From: a virus
Direction: 5' to 3' (one strand)
Virus record (IMG/VR): IMGVR_UViG_3300025137_000351
Coordinates: 1 to 21,589 of that record
DNA: 21,589 nucleotides
The notes below the pieces were generated by a model. That model ran no database searches. It worked only from the letters and a program-made list of their open reading frames with translations, and was not told where the DNA came from. This document shows, one piece after another, positions 11,433 through 20,182 of the stretch; the stretch's first letter is position 1; each line of letters starts with the position of its first letter. The position numbers were made by a program, and so were the translations under genes.

Positions 11433-14113
11433 TGAGCATACAACTTATAATATATCCTCAATTTTATGATGGTACTAATCCAATAAGTGCTAACTTCACT
11501 CAATTTGTTGTAGATGGAATTAACTTTAATACTGTTAATACTTCTAATTCACAAGTAAATGTTACAGGTAATTTAGTACCGACAGCTATAAATACTGTAT
11601 CTCCTATGACATTAAACACTTGGTATAGATTTAGTCCAAATGCAAATTTTGTTACAGAATCTTCAGGAGTTTTAGGAATGGTATTAGATGTAGGTATAAT
11701 GCAGAAATTATCAAATTTGACTGTGGGTGTAACTTATGATATAATTTTAGACGCATCAGTTAACACATCAGGTATAAATTTTTATCAATATAATGGTAAC
11801 CTAATACAAAGCACATCAGTATTGACAGGAACAGGTTTACAATCTGTATCTTTTACTGCTTCTTCTACTGATGATATTATTGCGATACAATCAATAGGCG
11901 TATCACAAATATCAAGTATATCAGTACAGCAGTCTGTACAATCTCCTAGTGGTGCTATTCAATTATTAGGAAATGGACAACTAATAGTAGACCTTTATGA
12001 AGATGAAGATATACCATTGACTTTAAGTGTTGATGAATTTAAAAATGTAGCTGAACAAGTACAGTCTTATTCTAAAGCATTTAACTTACCAGCAACTAAA
12101 AGAAACAACCAAATCTTTGACAACATATTTGAAGTAACAAGAAACACTAATAGCTTTGTATTTAATCCTTATGTTAAAACACAATGTGAATTAAAGCAAG
12201 ATGGGTTCACTTTATTCCAAGGATATTTAAGACTTATAGATATACAAGATAAGTTAGGAGAAATAAGCTATAATGTAAATCTATATTCTGAAGCTATTGC
12301 ATTAGCTGATCTATTAGAGAATAGAACATTTAGCCAAATAGATTTTACAGAACTTACACATCCATATAACAAGCCAAATATCAAAGGTAGTTGGACAACA
12401 GGGGTTACTTATGATAATCCAGCTACAACAGTATATAGAACAAGTGATACAGTTAAATATCCTTTTGTAGATTGGACACATCAAATGTTAGTAGCAAATG
12501 GTGCAACAGGAAGTAACGCAACTCCTGACAATCCTGAATTAACTTCACTAGAACAAGCATTTAGACCTTTTTTAAATATTAAGTATTTAATAGATAGAAT
12601 ATTTGATGCAACACCATTTAGTTTTACAAGTAATTTCTTTGATACTGCTGATTTTAAAAAGTTGTATATGGATTTTAATTGGGGAGGAGACGAATCTCCT
12701 ATATCAGAAAATGAATATGAAGCTACTTGGCAATTTGGTACAGGAGCAGCTTCAAATATAGGTATCAATTATAATACTTATAAAGAATTAAGATTAATAC
12801 CTGATGGAGTTACAGGTGGTCAATCAGGTTCTAATGTTCCTCCTAATTATGATACTTCGACTTATATTATAACAGCAACAACTAACAATGAATTTTATAA
12901 TATTGATTATAAATTTCAATTTCAAAATAATAATTTACCTTCAGTTGAATTTGTTGGTGTTAGATGGGTACACACTACTGCAGCAGGGGTAGTAACACAA
13001 ATAAACTATAATCCTTTTTTACAAGTTATTGTTAATAATATATATCAAGGTAATTTACAAGTTATTTTAAATACAGGAGATACTTTGTCAGCTCAATTTA
13101 GAGCCACTACTAACGTAAGACAAGACGAAATACAAACTCCATCAGCATCTGTTGTATTTTTAGTATCTAATACTGCCGTAACTTCAGCAGCATTAAACAC
13201 ATTAAGAGGAGAGTTAGGACAATGGGAGTTCTTAAAAGGTATTATGACTATGTTTAATTTAGTTTCTATACCTGACAAATCTAATCCTAACAACATACTA
13301 ATAGAACCATACCAAGATATATTCTTAGAAAATGATGATACAACAGAATTAGATTGGACAGATAAAATAGATGTTTCAGAAATAAAGTTATTACCTCTGA
13401 CAGACTTAAATAAAAATACTATTTTTAAATTTGTTGAAGATGATGACGACTATGTATTTAATGTATATAAAAATTCTATATCAGGATTTTTGTATGGAAG
13501 TAAAAAATATGATGCTTCAGATTATACAATACTAAGTGGAACAGAAGAAATAGTAGCAGAACCTTTTGCAGCAACAGTACCAAAACCATTAATGTCTCAA
13601 TTTCCTGATTTTATAATTCCATCAATATATTCTTATAATGCAGATGATGGTACTTCTGAAGGTTTTGACAACAGTCCTAGAATAATGTTTAATGGTGGAG
13701 TTAAAACTTTAAATAGTTGTACTTACTACATACCACCACAAAATGGTTTCAGCTCAGAAAATGCAGATGACTTTTTACAATTTAGTCATTTAACAGATAT
13801 ACCAACTATAACAAATACACCTCCTTTAGTAACAGACACTAGAGATTTTCATTTTGGAGAATGTCAGCTTATACAACCTATTGGAAATAGTACACCTAAT
13901 AATCTATTTAATACTTATTGGCTACCTTATTTTAACGAGTTATATAATCCTGATACAAGAACTATGACTTTAAAGGTAAATCTAAAAGCTGGAGATATAA
14001 ACACTTTCAAATTTTATGATACTGTATTTATTAAAAATAGAAAATTTAGAGTAAACAAAATAAACTACAAACCAAACGACTTAGCAACAGTTGAATTTAT
14101 ACTTATACCATAA
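11432..14113 (+). CDS. Large tail/baseplate-type structural protein with N-terminal beta-sandwich
   Basis: 893 residues, the largest gene here. Residues about 20-175 form a beta-rich, Thr/Ser/Asn-rich segment resembling carbohydrate-binding modules. Residues about 180-270 (DLYEDEDIPLTLSVDEFKNV, EQVQSYSKAFNLPATKRNN, FNPYVKTQCELKQDGFTLFQ) follow a pattern common in large Bacteroidota phage structural proteins: a short strand, SKAF-x-LPAT, and an FQGYLRL-type strand. The C-terminal end has TMTLKVNLKAGDINTFKFYD and FIKNRKFRVNKINYKPNDLA, again a conserved-looking terminal beta domain. Likely a baseplate hub or distal tail protein; assigned by pattern, not by a known name. It lies before the fibre-like gene and the tape measure gene. 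Confidence 0.55.
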   Translation: MSIQLIIYPQFYDGTNPISANFTQFVVDGINFNTVNTSNSQVNVTGNLVPTAINTVSPMTLNTWYRFSPNANFVTESSGVLGMVLDVGIMQKLSNLTVGVTYDIILDASVNTSGINFYQYNGNLIQSTSVLTGTGLQSVSFTASSTDDIIAIQSIGVSQISSISVQQSVQSPSGAIQLLGNGQLIVDLYEDEDIPLTLSVDEFKNVAEQVQSYSKAFNLPATKRNNQIFDNIFEVTRNTNSFVFNPYVKTQCELKQDGFTLFQGYLRLIDIQDKLGEISYNVNLYSEAIALADLLENRTFSQIDFTELTHPYNKPNIKGSWTTGVTYDNPATTVYRTSDTVKYPFVDWTHQMLVANGATGSNATPDNPELTSLEQAFRPFLNIKYLIDRIFDATPFSFTSNFFDTADFKKLYMDFNWGGDESPISENEYEATWQFGTGAASNIGINYNTYKELRLIPDGVTGGQSGSNVPPNYDTSTYIITATTNNEFYNIDYKFQFQNNNLPSVEFVGVRWVHTTAAGVVTQINYNPFLQVIVNNIYQGNLQVILNTGDTLSAQFRATTNVRQDEIQTPSASVVFLVSNTAVTSAALNTLRGELGQWEFLKGIMTMFNLVSIPDKSNPNNILIEPYQDIFLENDDTTELDWTDKIDVSEIKLLPLTDLNKNTIFKFVEDDDDYVFNVYKNSISGFLYGSKKYDASDYTILSGTEEIVAEPFAATVPKPLMSQFPDFIIPSIYSYNADDGTSEGFDNSPRIMFNGGVKTLNSCTYYIPPQNGFSSENADDFLQFSHLTDIPTITNTPPLVTDTRDFHFGECQLIQPIGNSTPNNLFNTYWLPYFNELYNPDTRTMTLKVNLKAGDINTFKFYDTVFIKNRKFRVNKINYKPNDLATVEFILIP

Positions 14114-14964
14114 TGGCAAGAACACTAATTCCTTTTCTTTCTGATTATCCTGTAAAACCTAATTCTATAAATGGACTAGGTATAGTTAAGTTTACTGATG
14201 GTACTAATGATATAACTCCTAACCAACAGCAATGTGAAGCTTACGGATATACTTATGATGAATCAACAGGAACTTGTAAAGCATTTATGTACAATAGCAA
14301 TATAGAAAGAAACATTGCTAACGTAAATAACAATGTACAAGGATCAAGAAACGTAACAGAAACAGGTACTAACAATACCTACATAATGGGAGAAAGCAAT
14401 ACTGTAAAAGGTTTGTCAAGAAACAACATTATAATAGGAAGTAATAATGAAATAGCTAATGGTATCAATAATTCTAGCGTCTATGGTACTAAAGGAGAGG
14501 TTACAGCGACTAACTCAATAGTCTTAGGGGGTAATGCTCCAACAGACAATTTAGCTGAGAGACAAAGTATTCAATTAATGTATGGTACACAGACAACAGC
14601 AGGTTCAACAGTAAATAGTTACTTAAACAATATAACAGATAGTTTTTTTATTATACCTGACAATACTATTATGTATTTTCACGCTGATGTTATAGCAGTA
14701 AGGGTAGCAGGAACTAATACAGGAAATTTAGGAGACTATGCTTCTTTTGTTGAAAGAGGTGTAGTAATTAATGAAAGTGGTACTGTAACAATTAATAGGG
14801 AAAGAGAAACAGTTAAAACTAATGGTACTGTTACTGATTGGAGACCTACTGCTAGTGTTAGTGGTACTAATTTTATAATGCAAGTAAGAGGAGAAACAGA
14901 TGTAACAGTAGAATGGGCAAGTAATATAACATTTACACAAATTAAAACAGGAGTAGCACTTTAA
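14113..14964 (+). CDS. Fibre-like protein with Asn-rich beta-roll repeats
   Basis: 283 residues. Residues about 66-140 contain degenerate repeats of the form N-N-x-I/V-x-G-x-x-N (NIANVNNNVQGSRNVTETGT, NNTYIMGESNTVKG, NNIIIGSNNEIANG, NNSSVYG), like the left-handed beta-roll of trimeric adhesin heads. Two Cys at 41 and 55. The C-terminal 120 residues are beta-rich (NESGTVTINRERETVKTNGT, DWRPTASVSGTNFIMQV), a domain I have seen at the end of fibre-type proteins of Bacteroidota phages. Inferred role: trimeric fibre or host-recognition element near the tail. The start overlaps the previous stop as TAATGG; it is followed by the tape measure gene 10 bases later. Confidence 0.6.
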   Translation: MARTLIPFLSDYPVKPNSINGLGIVKFTDGTNDITPNQQQCEAYGYTYDESTGTCKAFMYNSNIERNIANVNNNVQGSRNVTETGTNNTYIMGESNTVKGLSRNNIIIGSNNEIANGINNSSVYGTKGEVTATNSIVLGGNAPTDNLAERQSIQLMYGTQTTAGSTVNSYLNNITDSFFIIPDNTIMYFHADVIAVRVAGTNTGNLGDYASFVERGVVINESGTVTINRERETVKTNGTVTDWRPTASVSGTNFIMQVRGETDVTVEWASNITFTQIKTGVAL

Positions 14965-14974
14965 AAATAAAGAT

Positions 14975-16633
14975 ATGGCAGATAAGGTAATATTAGAAGC
15001 AGAAGTAAAATCTAATGTAGGTAATGTAACAAAAGATGTAAAAAATCTTGATAAAGCTACTGATAAAGCTTCAGGTGGGTTTAAAGGAATGGGTACTGCT
15101 ATAAAAGGAGTAGGTACTGCATTAAAAGCAGCAGGTATTGGATTAGTAGTAGCACTTTTAGCTAAGCTTGGCGAAGTGTTTATGAAGAATCAAAAAGTAG
15201 TAGATGCTTTTAACACAACTATGGTTGCATTAGAGATAGCATTTAATGATTTATTTAGTTATATATCTGATAACGTAGGTGCAATAACAGGGTTTTTTAA
15301 AGAATTATTTGAAAACCCTAAAGAAAAAATTATAGAACTAGGAAATGCTATTAAAGAAGGTCTTGTAGATAGATTTAATCAAGCATTGGAAGTATTTGGA
15401 TTAGTAGCAAAATCATTTGGACAATTAATTAAAGGAGAATTTAGTGCAGCATTTGATACTATAAAAGAAGCTGGTAAACAAACTGTTGATGTATTTACAG
15501 GTGTAGATGATAGTTATGAAGAAGTAGCAAAAACTATAACAGACTATACTAAAAAAACAATAGATCAAGCTAAAGCAATAGTTGCAACGACTAAAGCAGC
15601 AGAAAGAGCAGCAGTAGAATTTGCTAAATTAAATGCTCAGTATTTAAAAGACGCAGAGATACAAAGACAAATAAGAGATGATGAAACTAAAACTTTTGAA
15701 GAAAGAATAGAAGCCAATGAAAAGTTAGATGAAATATTAGCAGAGCAACAAAAAGCACAGAAAGCACAAATACAATTACAGATCAATGCAGCACAAGCTC
15801 AATACAGTTTAAACGCAAGTGAAGAAAACTATATAGCACTACAAGAAGCTAAAGTAGGTATGTTAGAGCTTGAAGAAACTATAACAGGTCAATTATCTGA
15901 GCAAAAGACTAATCAGGTAGCATTAGAAAAAGAATTACTAGAAACTCAAAACGAATTAAGAGTTGCAGGACTTTCAGGAATAGAAAGAGAATTAGAAGAA
16001 TTACAAAACTCTTATGATTTGAAGCTAGAAATGGCACGAAAAGCAGGAGTTAATTCTACTGAAATTACAAAACAATTTGAAGATGAAAAACAAGCTATAA
16101 TTAAAGCAGCTGCAGATGAAGAAGAAGCACGAGCTAAAAAAGTAGCTGATGAAAAAATAGCATTAGAAAGAGCAGTAAAAGATGCTAAAGTAAATATAGC
16201 AGGACAGACTTTAGGCTTGATTGGAGAAATAGCAGGAGAAGGTTCTAAGGTAGCAAAAGCAGCAGCAGTAGCACAAGCAACAATTTCAGGTGTACAAGGT
16301 GTACAAAATGCCTTTACGACTGCATCAGCGTCTCCAATAACATCAGTATTTCCAGCTTATCCATTTGTTCAAGCAGGATTAGCAGGTGCTTTCTCAGCAA
16401 TGCAAATACAAAAGATAATGTCAGGAGGTTCAGCAGGTGGCAGTAGTGGTGGTGGTGGAGGTGGAGGTGGTGGAGGTATGGAAGCTCAAACTCCTGCTCC
16501 TCAAATGATGTCAGGTGCATTTCAATTAGGTGGTGGTATAGAACCTGAACCAGCTAAAGCTTATGTAGTTACAGATGAAATGACTAATAGTCAAAATCAG
16601 TTAGCTAATATAAGACGTAGAGCTACAATTTAA
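14975..16633 (+). CDS. Tape measure protein
   Basis: 552 residues. A Gly/Ala-rich N-terminal part with a hydrophobic helix (about 49-66, ALKAAGIGLVVALLAKLG), a second hydrophobic segment (about 84-110), a long coiled coil (about 200-400, rich in E, K, Q and A), a third Ala-rich segment (about 410-480), and an unusual Gly tract (492-501) followed by a typical tape measure end (KAYVVTDEMTNSQNQLANIR and so on). Known role: sets tail length by a roughly 0.15 nm per residue rule, giving about 80 nm if all residues contribute (an estimate, not a measurement), and may pass through the membrane during DNA injection. It lies well downstream of its chaperone pair (7647-8422), unlike lambda where they are adjacent. 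Confidence 0.85.
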   Translation: MADKVILEAEVKSNVGNVTKDVKNLDKATDKASGGFKGMGTAIKGVGTALKAAGIGLVVALLAKLGEVFMKNQKVVDAFNTTMVALEIAFNDLFSYISDNVGAITGFFKELFENPKEKIIELGNAIKEGLVDRFNQALEVFGLVAKSFGQLIKGEFSAAFDTIKEAGKQTVDVFTGVDDSYEEVAKTITDYTKKTIDQAKAIVATTKAAERAAVEFAKLNAQYLKDAEIQRQIRDDETKTFEERIEANEKLDEILAEQQKAQKAQIQLQINAAQAQYSLNASEENYIALQEAKVGMLELEETITGQLSEQKTNQVALEKELLETQNELRVAGLSGIERELEELQNSYDLKLEMARKAGVNSTEITKQFEDEKQAIIKAAADEEEARAKKVADEKIALERAVKDAKVNIAGQTLGLIGEIAGEGSKVAKAAAVAQATISGVQGVQNAFTTASASPITSVFPAYPFVQAGLAGAFSAMQIQKIMSGGSAGGSSGGGGGGGGGGMEAQTPAPQMMSGAFQLGGGIEPEPAKAYVVTDEMTNSQNQLANIRRRATI

Positions 16634-16656
16634 AAATCAAATAAATATTAATTAAA

Positions 16657-16666
16657 TCTATTATAT
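16657..16666 (+). promoter_or_regulatory. TCTATTATAT element 3 (putative late promoter, pre-head unit)
   Basis: Identical decamer in the 36-base gap after the tape measure gene, ending 3 bases before the ATG at 16670 (the bases between are AAT). No other recognisable signal is seen in the gap. Confidence 0.55.
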
Positions 16667-16669
16667 AAT

Positions 16670-17215
16670 ATGCCTTGTACAAAATGTGAGAACGGAAAAT
16701 ACAAATGGGGAAAGACAGGAGAATGTAAATATGACTCCAAAGAAGAATGTGAAAAAGCTAATCCAAAAAAATATAGTAAAATGAAACCAACACCACTAGG
16801 AAAGAAGTCGTATGAAGAATACGAAAAAGAATTAAAAGAATTTAACTTAAGTAAAGTTGAAAGAGTTGAGTTATCTTCTATAAAAGAATTAGAAAAACAA
16901 ATTAAAGGTATGAAAAGTGCTTTAAAATATGTTGATGCAAGAATAGATGAAGGAGATGAATATATAAAAGAATTAGTAAAATATAGAAATTTTTCTTTAG
17001 ATGTATATTCTAAATTAATTAAATTAAAACCAAAAATGCAAGAAGTAGCTCAAGAAAAATTAAATAATTTTGAAAAAGCTGCAAAAGAATTAGGTGTTTC
17101 AGTTAATAGTGTACCTCAAGTTAAAGAAATAAAAGGGTTAATTACTGATACTGAAAGTCAAATGAAAAGAACAAAAACTTTAATAAAAAGATTTGAACAA
17201 CAAGGATTAAAATAA
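16670..17215 (+). CDS. Cys-rich coiled-coil protein between tail and head genes
   Basis: 181 residues. The N-terminal 28 residues have four Cys in the pattern C3-x2-C6-x12-C19-x7-C27 with a KYKWGKTGEC segment, which may bind a metal. A Pro/Lys-rich linker (PKKYSKMKPTPLGKKSYEEY) follows, then two long helical stretches (about 55-90 and 110-175) rich in Lys, Glu and Leu, probably coiled coils. I recall such an N-terminus in flavobacterial phages but not a function. It is the first gene after a TCTATTATAT element and directly precedes the prohead protease, so a head-assembly role (for example with protease and scaffold) is likely by context. Start/stop spacing to the protease is 1 base. Confidence 0.55.
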   Translation: MPCTKCENGKYKWGKTGECKYDSKEECEKANPKKYSKMKPTPLGKKSYEEYEKELKEFNLSKVERVELSSIKELEKQIKGMKSALKYVDARIDEGDEYIKELVKYRNFSLDVYSKLIKLKPKMQEVAQEKLNNFEKAAKELGVSVNSVPQVKEIKGLITDTESQMKRTKTLIKRFEQQGLK

Positions 17216-17216
17216 T

Positions 17217-17831
17217 ATGAAAGAAACTAAAATAGTAGAATTAGTAATAGCAGATGATAGTCAAGAACTAGCTATTGATGCTATATCGCTCGTTCACAGC
17301 CCTGCGATAGAATCTGACTTTGTATTCTTTGGTAAAGAGAAAAACAACTTGACATTCGCAAAGGTAGATGAAGAAAAGCGTATGCTAGTAAGTCCAGCTT
17401 TAATACCTAACAAGCAAATCTTTAGATATGATCCTAACACAGACTCTGAGTATTATGTTTACTTTAGTCCTGAAACAGTTAGAAAAGCTAGTGAGTTATA
17501 TTTAAAACATAACAATCATCATAAAGCTACTTACGAACATAAAGACAGAGTATCAGGAGTTCTAACAGTAGAATCTTGGATTAAGGAAGGAGATAGTGAT
17601 AAGTCTAAGATGTATGGTTACGACTTACCTAACGGCACTTGGTTCGTTAAAATGAAGATAGAGAACGAAGACTTATGGAATAAAATAAAAGAAGGAGAAC
17701 TTAAAGGACTTTCAATAGAAGGTTATTTCACTAATAAATTTGAAGAAATGCAAAAACAAAAGCCAACAGACCAAGAAATACTAGAAGCTTTAAACGAAAT
17801 AATAAACGAAAATCAAATAAATTCAAAATAA
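17217..17831 (+). CDS. Prohead protease, XkdF / Peptidase S78_2-like
   Basis: 204 residues. The opening AISLVHSPAIESDFVFFG, then PALIPNKQIFRYDP, YVYFSPETVRKASELYL, ATYEHKDRVSGVLTVESWI and KGLSIEGYF follow the pattern of the XkdF-type serine protease domain. Candidate catalytic residues are His108 (in YEHKD) and Ser166 (in GLSIEG), with acidic Glu119 and Asp126 nearby. The gene order protease, scaffold, major capsid protein supports this. Known role: cleavage of scaffold and capsid N-terminal parts during head maturation. The C-terminal 30 residues are a helical acidic tail. It ends 2 bases before element 4's gap. Confidence 0.75.
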   Translation: MKETKIVELVIADDSQELAIDAISLVHSPAIESDFVFFGKEKNNLTFAKVDEEKRMLVSPALIPNKQIFRYDPNTDSEYYVYFSPETVRKASELYLKHNNHHKATYEHKDRVSGVLTVESWIKEGDSDKSKMYGYDLPNGTWFVKMKIENEDLWNKIKEGELKGLSIEGYFTNKFEEMQKQKPTDQEILEALNEIINENQINSK

Positions 17832-17832
17832 A

Positions 17833-17842
17833 TCTATTATAT
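17833..17842 (+). promoter_or_regulatory. TCTATTATAT element 4 (putative late promoter, scaffold/capsid)
   Basis: Identical decamer starting 2 bases after the protease stop and 13 bases before the scaffold ATG at 17856. Followed by TAAAAAAGA, nearly the extension of element 1. Drives, by inference, the scaffold and major capsid genes up to the hairpin at 19475. Confidence 0.55.
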
Positions 17843-17855
17843 TAAAAAAGAAACT

Positions 17856-18527
17856 ATGGACATTAAAGAACAAATATTAGTAGCACTAGGTCTAAACAAA
17901 GACGAAAGTGTTAAACTTGAATGGCAAGCAAAGTCAGAAGATGGCACTATTTTCGTATCAACTGCTGAAGAATTAGCATCAGGAGTAGATATATCTGTAC
18001 TCACAGAGGACGGAACGACTATCCTTTTACCTATTGGTACTTACAAGACTGCTGAGGGTGTAACTTTTAGAGTTGAAGAAGAAGGTGTAGTTGCTGAAGT
18101 TATGGAAACAGAAACTGAAGAAGAAGTAGAAGCTACTGAAGACAAAGAAGAAATGGCAGAAGAAGCAGATGTAGCTGATTGGGAAGGTATGGAGAAAAGA
18201 ATACAAAACCTAGAAGATGCAGTTGCTAAACTTAAAGAAGACAAAGTAGGAGGAGACGAAGAAGTAGAAGAACTAGCTGAAGAAGTAACAGAGCCAGGTA
18301 CTAATCCTAAGTCTATTAAAACAACTGAAGTAGTTGAATTTTCAGCAGAAGAAGAATTAGAGAAGTTAAAGTCTGAAAACGAAAAACTTAAAACTGAATT
18401 AGCTAAATCACCAGCTGACTCTCCAATTAATACAAATAAATTTAGCTCAGAAAGAAAAGCTCTATCAAGAAAAGAATACAGCAAACTATCTAAGCAAGAA
18501 AGATTTTTATACAACTTAAACAAATAA
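17856..18527 (+). CDS. Scaffold-like acidic protein
   Basis: 223 residues. A beta-rich N-terminal part (about 1-80, EGVTFRVEEEGVVAEVMETE) is followed by a very acidic stretch of Glu repeats (about 83-115), a Leu/Ile heptad-like coiled coil (MEKRIQNLEDAVAKLKEDKV, about 110-130), a second acidic part, another coiled coil (EEELEKLKSENEKLKTELAK) and a basic Ser/Lys-rich end (RKALSRKEYSKLSKQER). This layout, an acidic helical middle with a basic tail, is typical of scaffold proteins, and position between protease and major capsid protein supports it. Known role: guiding capsid assembly and then being removed, often by protease. It is followed by a 19-base gap to the capsid gene. Confidence 0.7.
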   Translation: MDIKEQILVALGLNKDESVKLEWQAKSEDGTIFVSTAEELASGVDISVLTEDGTTILLPIGTYKTAEGVTFRVEEEGVVAEVMETETEEEVEATEDKEEMAEEADVADWEGMEKRIQNLEDAVAKLKEDKVGGDEEVEELAEEVTEPGTNPKSIKTTEVVEFSAEEELEKLKSENEKLKTELAKSPADSPINTNKFSSERKALSRKEYSKLSKQERFLYNLNK

Positions 18528-18530
18528 TAA

Positions 18531-18544
18531 TTTAAAATTTTAAA
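18531..18544. repeat. Perfect 14-base palindrome in the capsid gene leader
   Basis: TTTAAAATTTTAAA ends two bases before the ATG at 18547. It is perfectly self-complementary. As an all-A/T leader it fits strong initiation in Bacteroidota, and the palindrome could be a chance result; it could also be a regulator site or a structured leader. Confidence 0.4.
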
Positions 18545-18546
18545 AA

Positions 18547-19461
18547 ATGGCGTTTACTACAACATCAAACTTTTCTGGAAAAGCAGCAGGTTTTTATATC
18601 TCAGCAGCTTTAAAAGAAGCAAAATCACTTGACTTTCTTAATGTAATAGAAAATATCAAGTTCAAATCTAATATTCAACGTATGGCTGGATCAGGAGTAG
18701 TTGCTGATGCAACTTGTGACTTTACAGGAGCAGGTACTTTAGCACTTACTGAGAAAGTATTAGAACCTAAAAACTTACAAATCAATTTAGACCTTTGTAA
18801 ATCTACTCTTTTAGATTCTTGGGAAGCTCTACAAATGAGAGCAGGAGCAGGAGCACCACCTCCAGCATCTTTTGATGACTATGTTATCTCTTATATGGGA
18901 GAAATCATTGCACAAGCAACAGAAGAAAGCATTTGGGAAGGTACAGCAGTAGCAGGGAAATTCAACGGATTCTTAGGAGCTGCAACAGGTCTTTTATTAC
19001 CAGGAGTTGATGCAACAGTTGTTCAATCATCAGCTTCAGCAGCTTATGTAGCAGGTAACATTATAGCTAACCTACAAACTTTAACAGCTGATATGGCTGC
19101 TAATATTTCAGCAGTATTAAGAAAAGAAGACTTACATATATATATGAGTCCTAAAACTTATGCTTTATATATCTCAGCAGTATCTACATTAGGATATGTT
19201 AATGCTTACAATATGAATGGAGATTATGAGCCTGTATTTGAAGGTTACAAAATTGCAGTTTGTCCAGGAATGGCAGATAACCAATTAGTAGCAGCTCAAA
19301 AATCTAACTTATTCTTCGGTACTGACTTATTATCAGATGCTACAAGAATAACATTGATGGATATGGCTCAGTTAGATGGTTCTGACAATATGAGATTAGT
19401 TGCAAGATACTCAGCAGGTGTTCAAACAGGAGTAGGAGCTGATATCGTAAGACAGTCGTAA
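18547..19461 (+). CDS. Major capsid protein
   Basis: 304 residues. Begins MAFTTTSNFSGKAAGFYISA, with a helix-rich N-terminal arm, a central TGLLLPGVDATVVQS loop region and a C-terminal half with the strand/helix rhythm of HK97-type capsids (HIYMSPKTYALYISAVSTLG, YKIAVCPGMADNQLVAAQKS, NLFFGTDLLSDATRI). Order protease, scaffold, this gene and its length, codon richness and A-rich leader all agree with the major capsid protein. Known role: building the icosahedral shell; maturation may involve cleavage by the upstream protease. A stem-loop follows 13 bases after its stop. The only doubt is the fold, which I infer rather than see. Confidence 0.8.
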   Translation: MAFTTTSNFSGKAAGFYISAALKEAKSLDFLNVIENIKFKSNIQRMAGSGVVADATCDFTGAGTLALTEKVLEPKNLQINLDLCKSTLLDSWEALQMRAGAGAPPPASFDDYVISYMGEIIAQATEESIWEGTAVAGKFNGFLGAATGLLLPGVDATVVQSSASAAYVAGNIIANLQTLTADMAANISAVLRKEDLHIYMSPKTYALYISAVSTLGYVNAYNMNGDYEPVFEGYKIAVCPGMADNQLVAAQKSNLFFGTDLLSDATRITLMDMAQLDGSDNMRLVARYSAGVQTGVGADIVRQS

Positions 19462-19474
19462 TAACAAAAATAAC

Positions 19475-19496
19475 GGGAGAGTGTAAAAGCTCTCCC
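19475..19496 (+). terminator. Stem-loop after the major capsid gene
   Basis: GGGAGAG (19475-19481) pairs with CTCTCCC (19490-19496), a 7-bp G/C-rich stem (8 with a T-G pair) around a TGTAAAAG loop. It is followed only by TTAACTTAAAAA, not a strong T tract, so it may be a leaky terminator or an mRNA-stabilising 3' structure. It is the clearest hairpin in the window besides the one at 20125. Confidence 0.6.
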
Positions 19497-19517
19497 TTAA
19501 CTTAAAAATAATAAACA

Positions 19518-20099
19518 ATGGCTTGTACAGCACTAACACGGGGTAGAGGACTTGATTGTAATAGAATATCAGGAGGAGTAAAAAAAATATTTTTTTCAGT
19601 ATATGATCCTAATGTTTCTTATACTTATGATGCAACACATAAGTTAGAAATTGATGCGATTGATTGGAACAGTACTACAATTTATGAATATGTTATGCCT
19701 TTAGGTGTTGCAAGTATTACAGATACTATTACTGGTTCTAGAGAAAATGGTACTATTTTTTACACTCCAACTGTAAATATTATATTAAATAGACTTACAA
19801 AAGAGGATCAAAACGAAATAAAACTTTTAGGACAAACTAAAGTAAGAATTTTTGCACAATTAAACCAGCAATTAGCTAATGGACACGATGTATTTATTGC
19901 ATTAGGAATGGCTAATGGATTAGAACTTAATGCAGGTACTATGGATTCTGGAGCAGCATTCGGAGATAGAAACGGTTATACTCTTACCTTTGATGGCTTG
20001 GAAGCAATTCCTTTTGCTTTCTTAGAAGACTATACTACAATTCCTTGGGATCAAAGTGGGTTTGTTAATGAAGCTGGAACTTTTCCAACAACATCTTAA
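19518..20099 (+). CDS. Probable major tail tube protein (abundant structural protein)
   Basis: 193 residues. The N-terminal CTALTRGRGLDCNRISGGVKKIFF (two Cys, GGVK-x-I-x-x motif), followed by ENGTIFYTPTVNIILNRLTK, and GMANGLELNAGTMDSGAAFG-DRNGYTLTFDGLE match a family I know from Bacteroidota phages that is usually described as a tail protein. It is beta-rich. It sits after the major capsid gene without its own TCTATTATAT element, so it is probably transcribed through the hairpin at 19475. A true terminator follows. Tail tube is the best reading, but an alternative is a head-decorating protein. Confidence reflects this. Confidence 0.5.
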   Translation: MACTALTRGRGLDCNRISGGVKKIFFSVYDPNVSYTYDATHKLEIDAIDWNSTTIYEYVMPLGVASITDTITGSRENGTIFYTPTVNIILNRLTKEDQNEIKLLGQTKVRIFAQLNQQLANGHDVFIALGMANGLELNAGTMDSGAAFGDRNGYTLTFDGLEAIPFAFLEDYTTIPWDQSGFVNEAGTFPTTS

Positions 20100-20124
20100 T
20101 TAGTAGTTTTCATATATTTCTTAG

Positions 20125-20158
20125 AGGAGAGTAGCTTAATTGTTACTCTTTTCTTTTT
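20125..20158 (+). terminator. Intrinsic transcription terminator
   Basis: AGAGTA (20128-20133) pairs with TACTCT (20144-20149) around GCTTAATTGT; the stem may extend with G-T pairs and inner C-G. It is followed by TTTCTTTTT, a good T-rich tract. It closes the capsid/tail-protein unit and precedes element 5 by 25 bases. Confidence 0.75.
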
Positions 20159-20182
20159 AAAGGCAAATAAAAACGGACTTTT

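Noticed and set aside
18041-18523. Long minus-strand ORF rich in Ser
   Set aside because: It is the reverse of the Glu/Lys-rich scaffold gene (GAA/GAG read as TTC/CTC and shifted to Ser codons), has no leader or neighbour on the minus strand, and the plus-strand gene fits the head block.
19776-19795. AATATTATATTAAAT, resembling the motif plus its TTAAA extension
   Set aside because: Inside the 19518 gene, lacks the TCT start, and is not before any gene.
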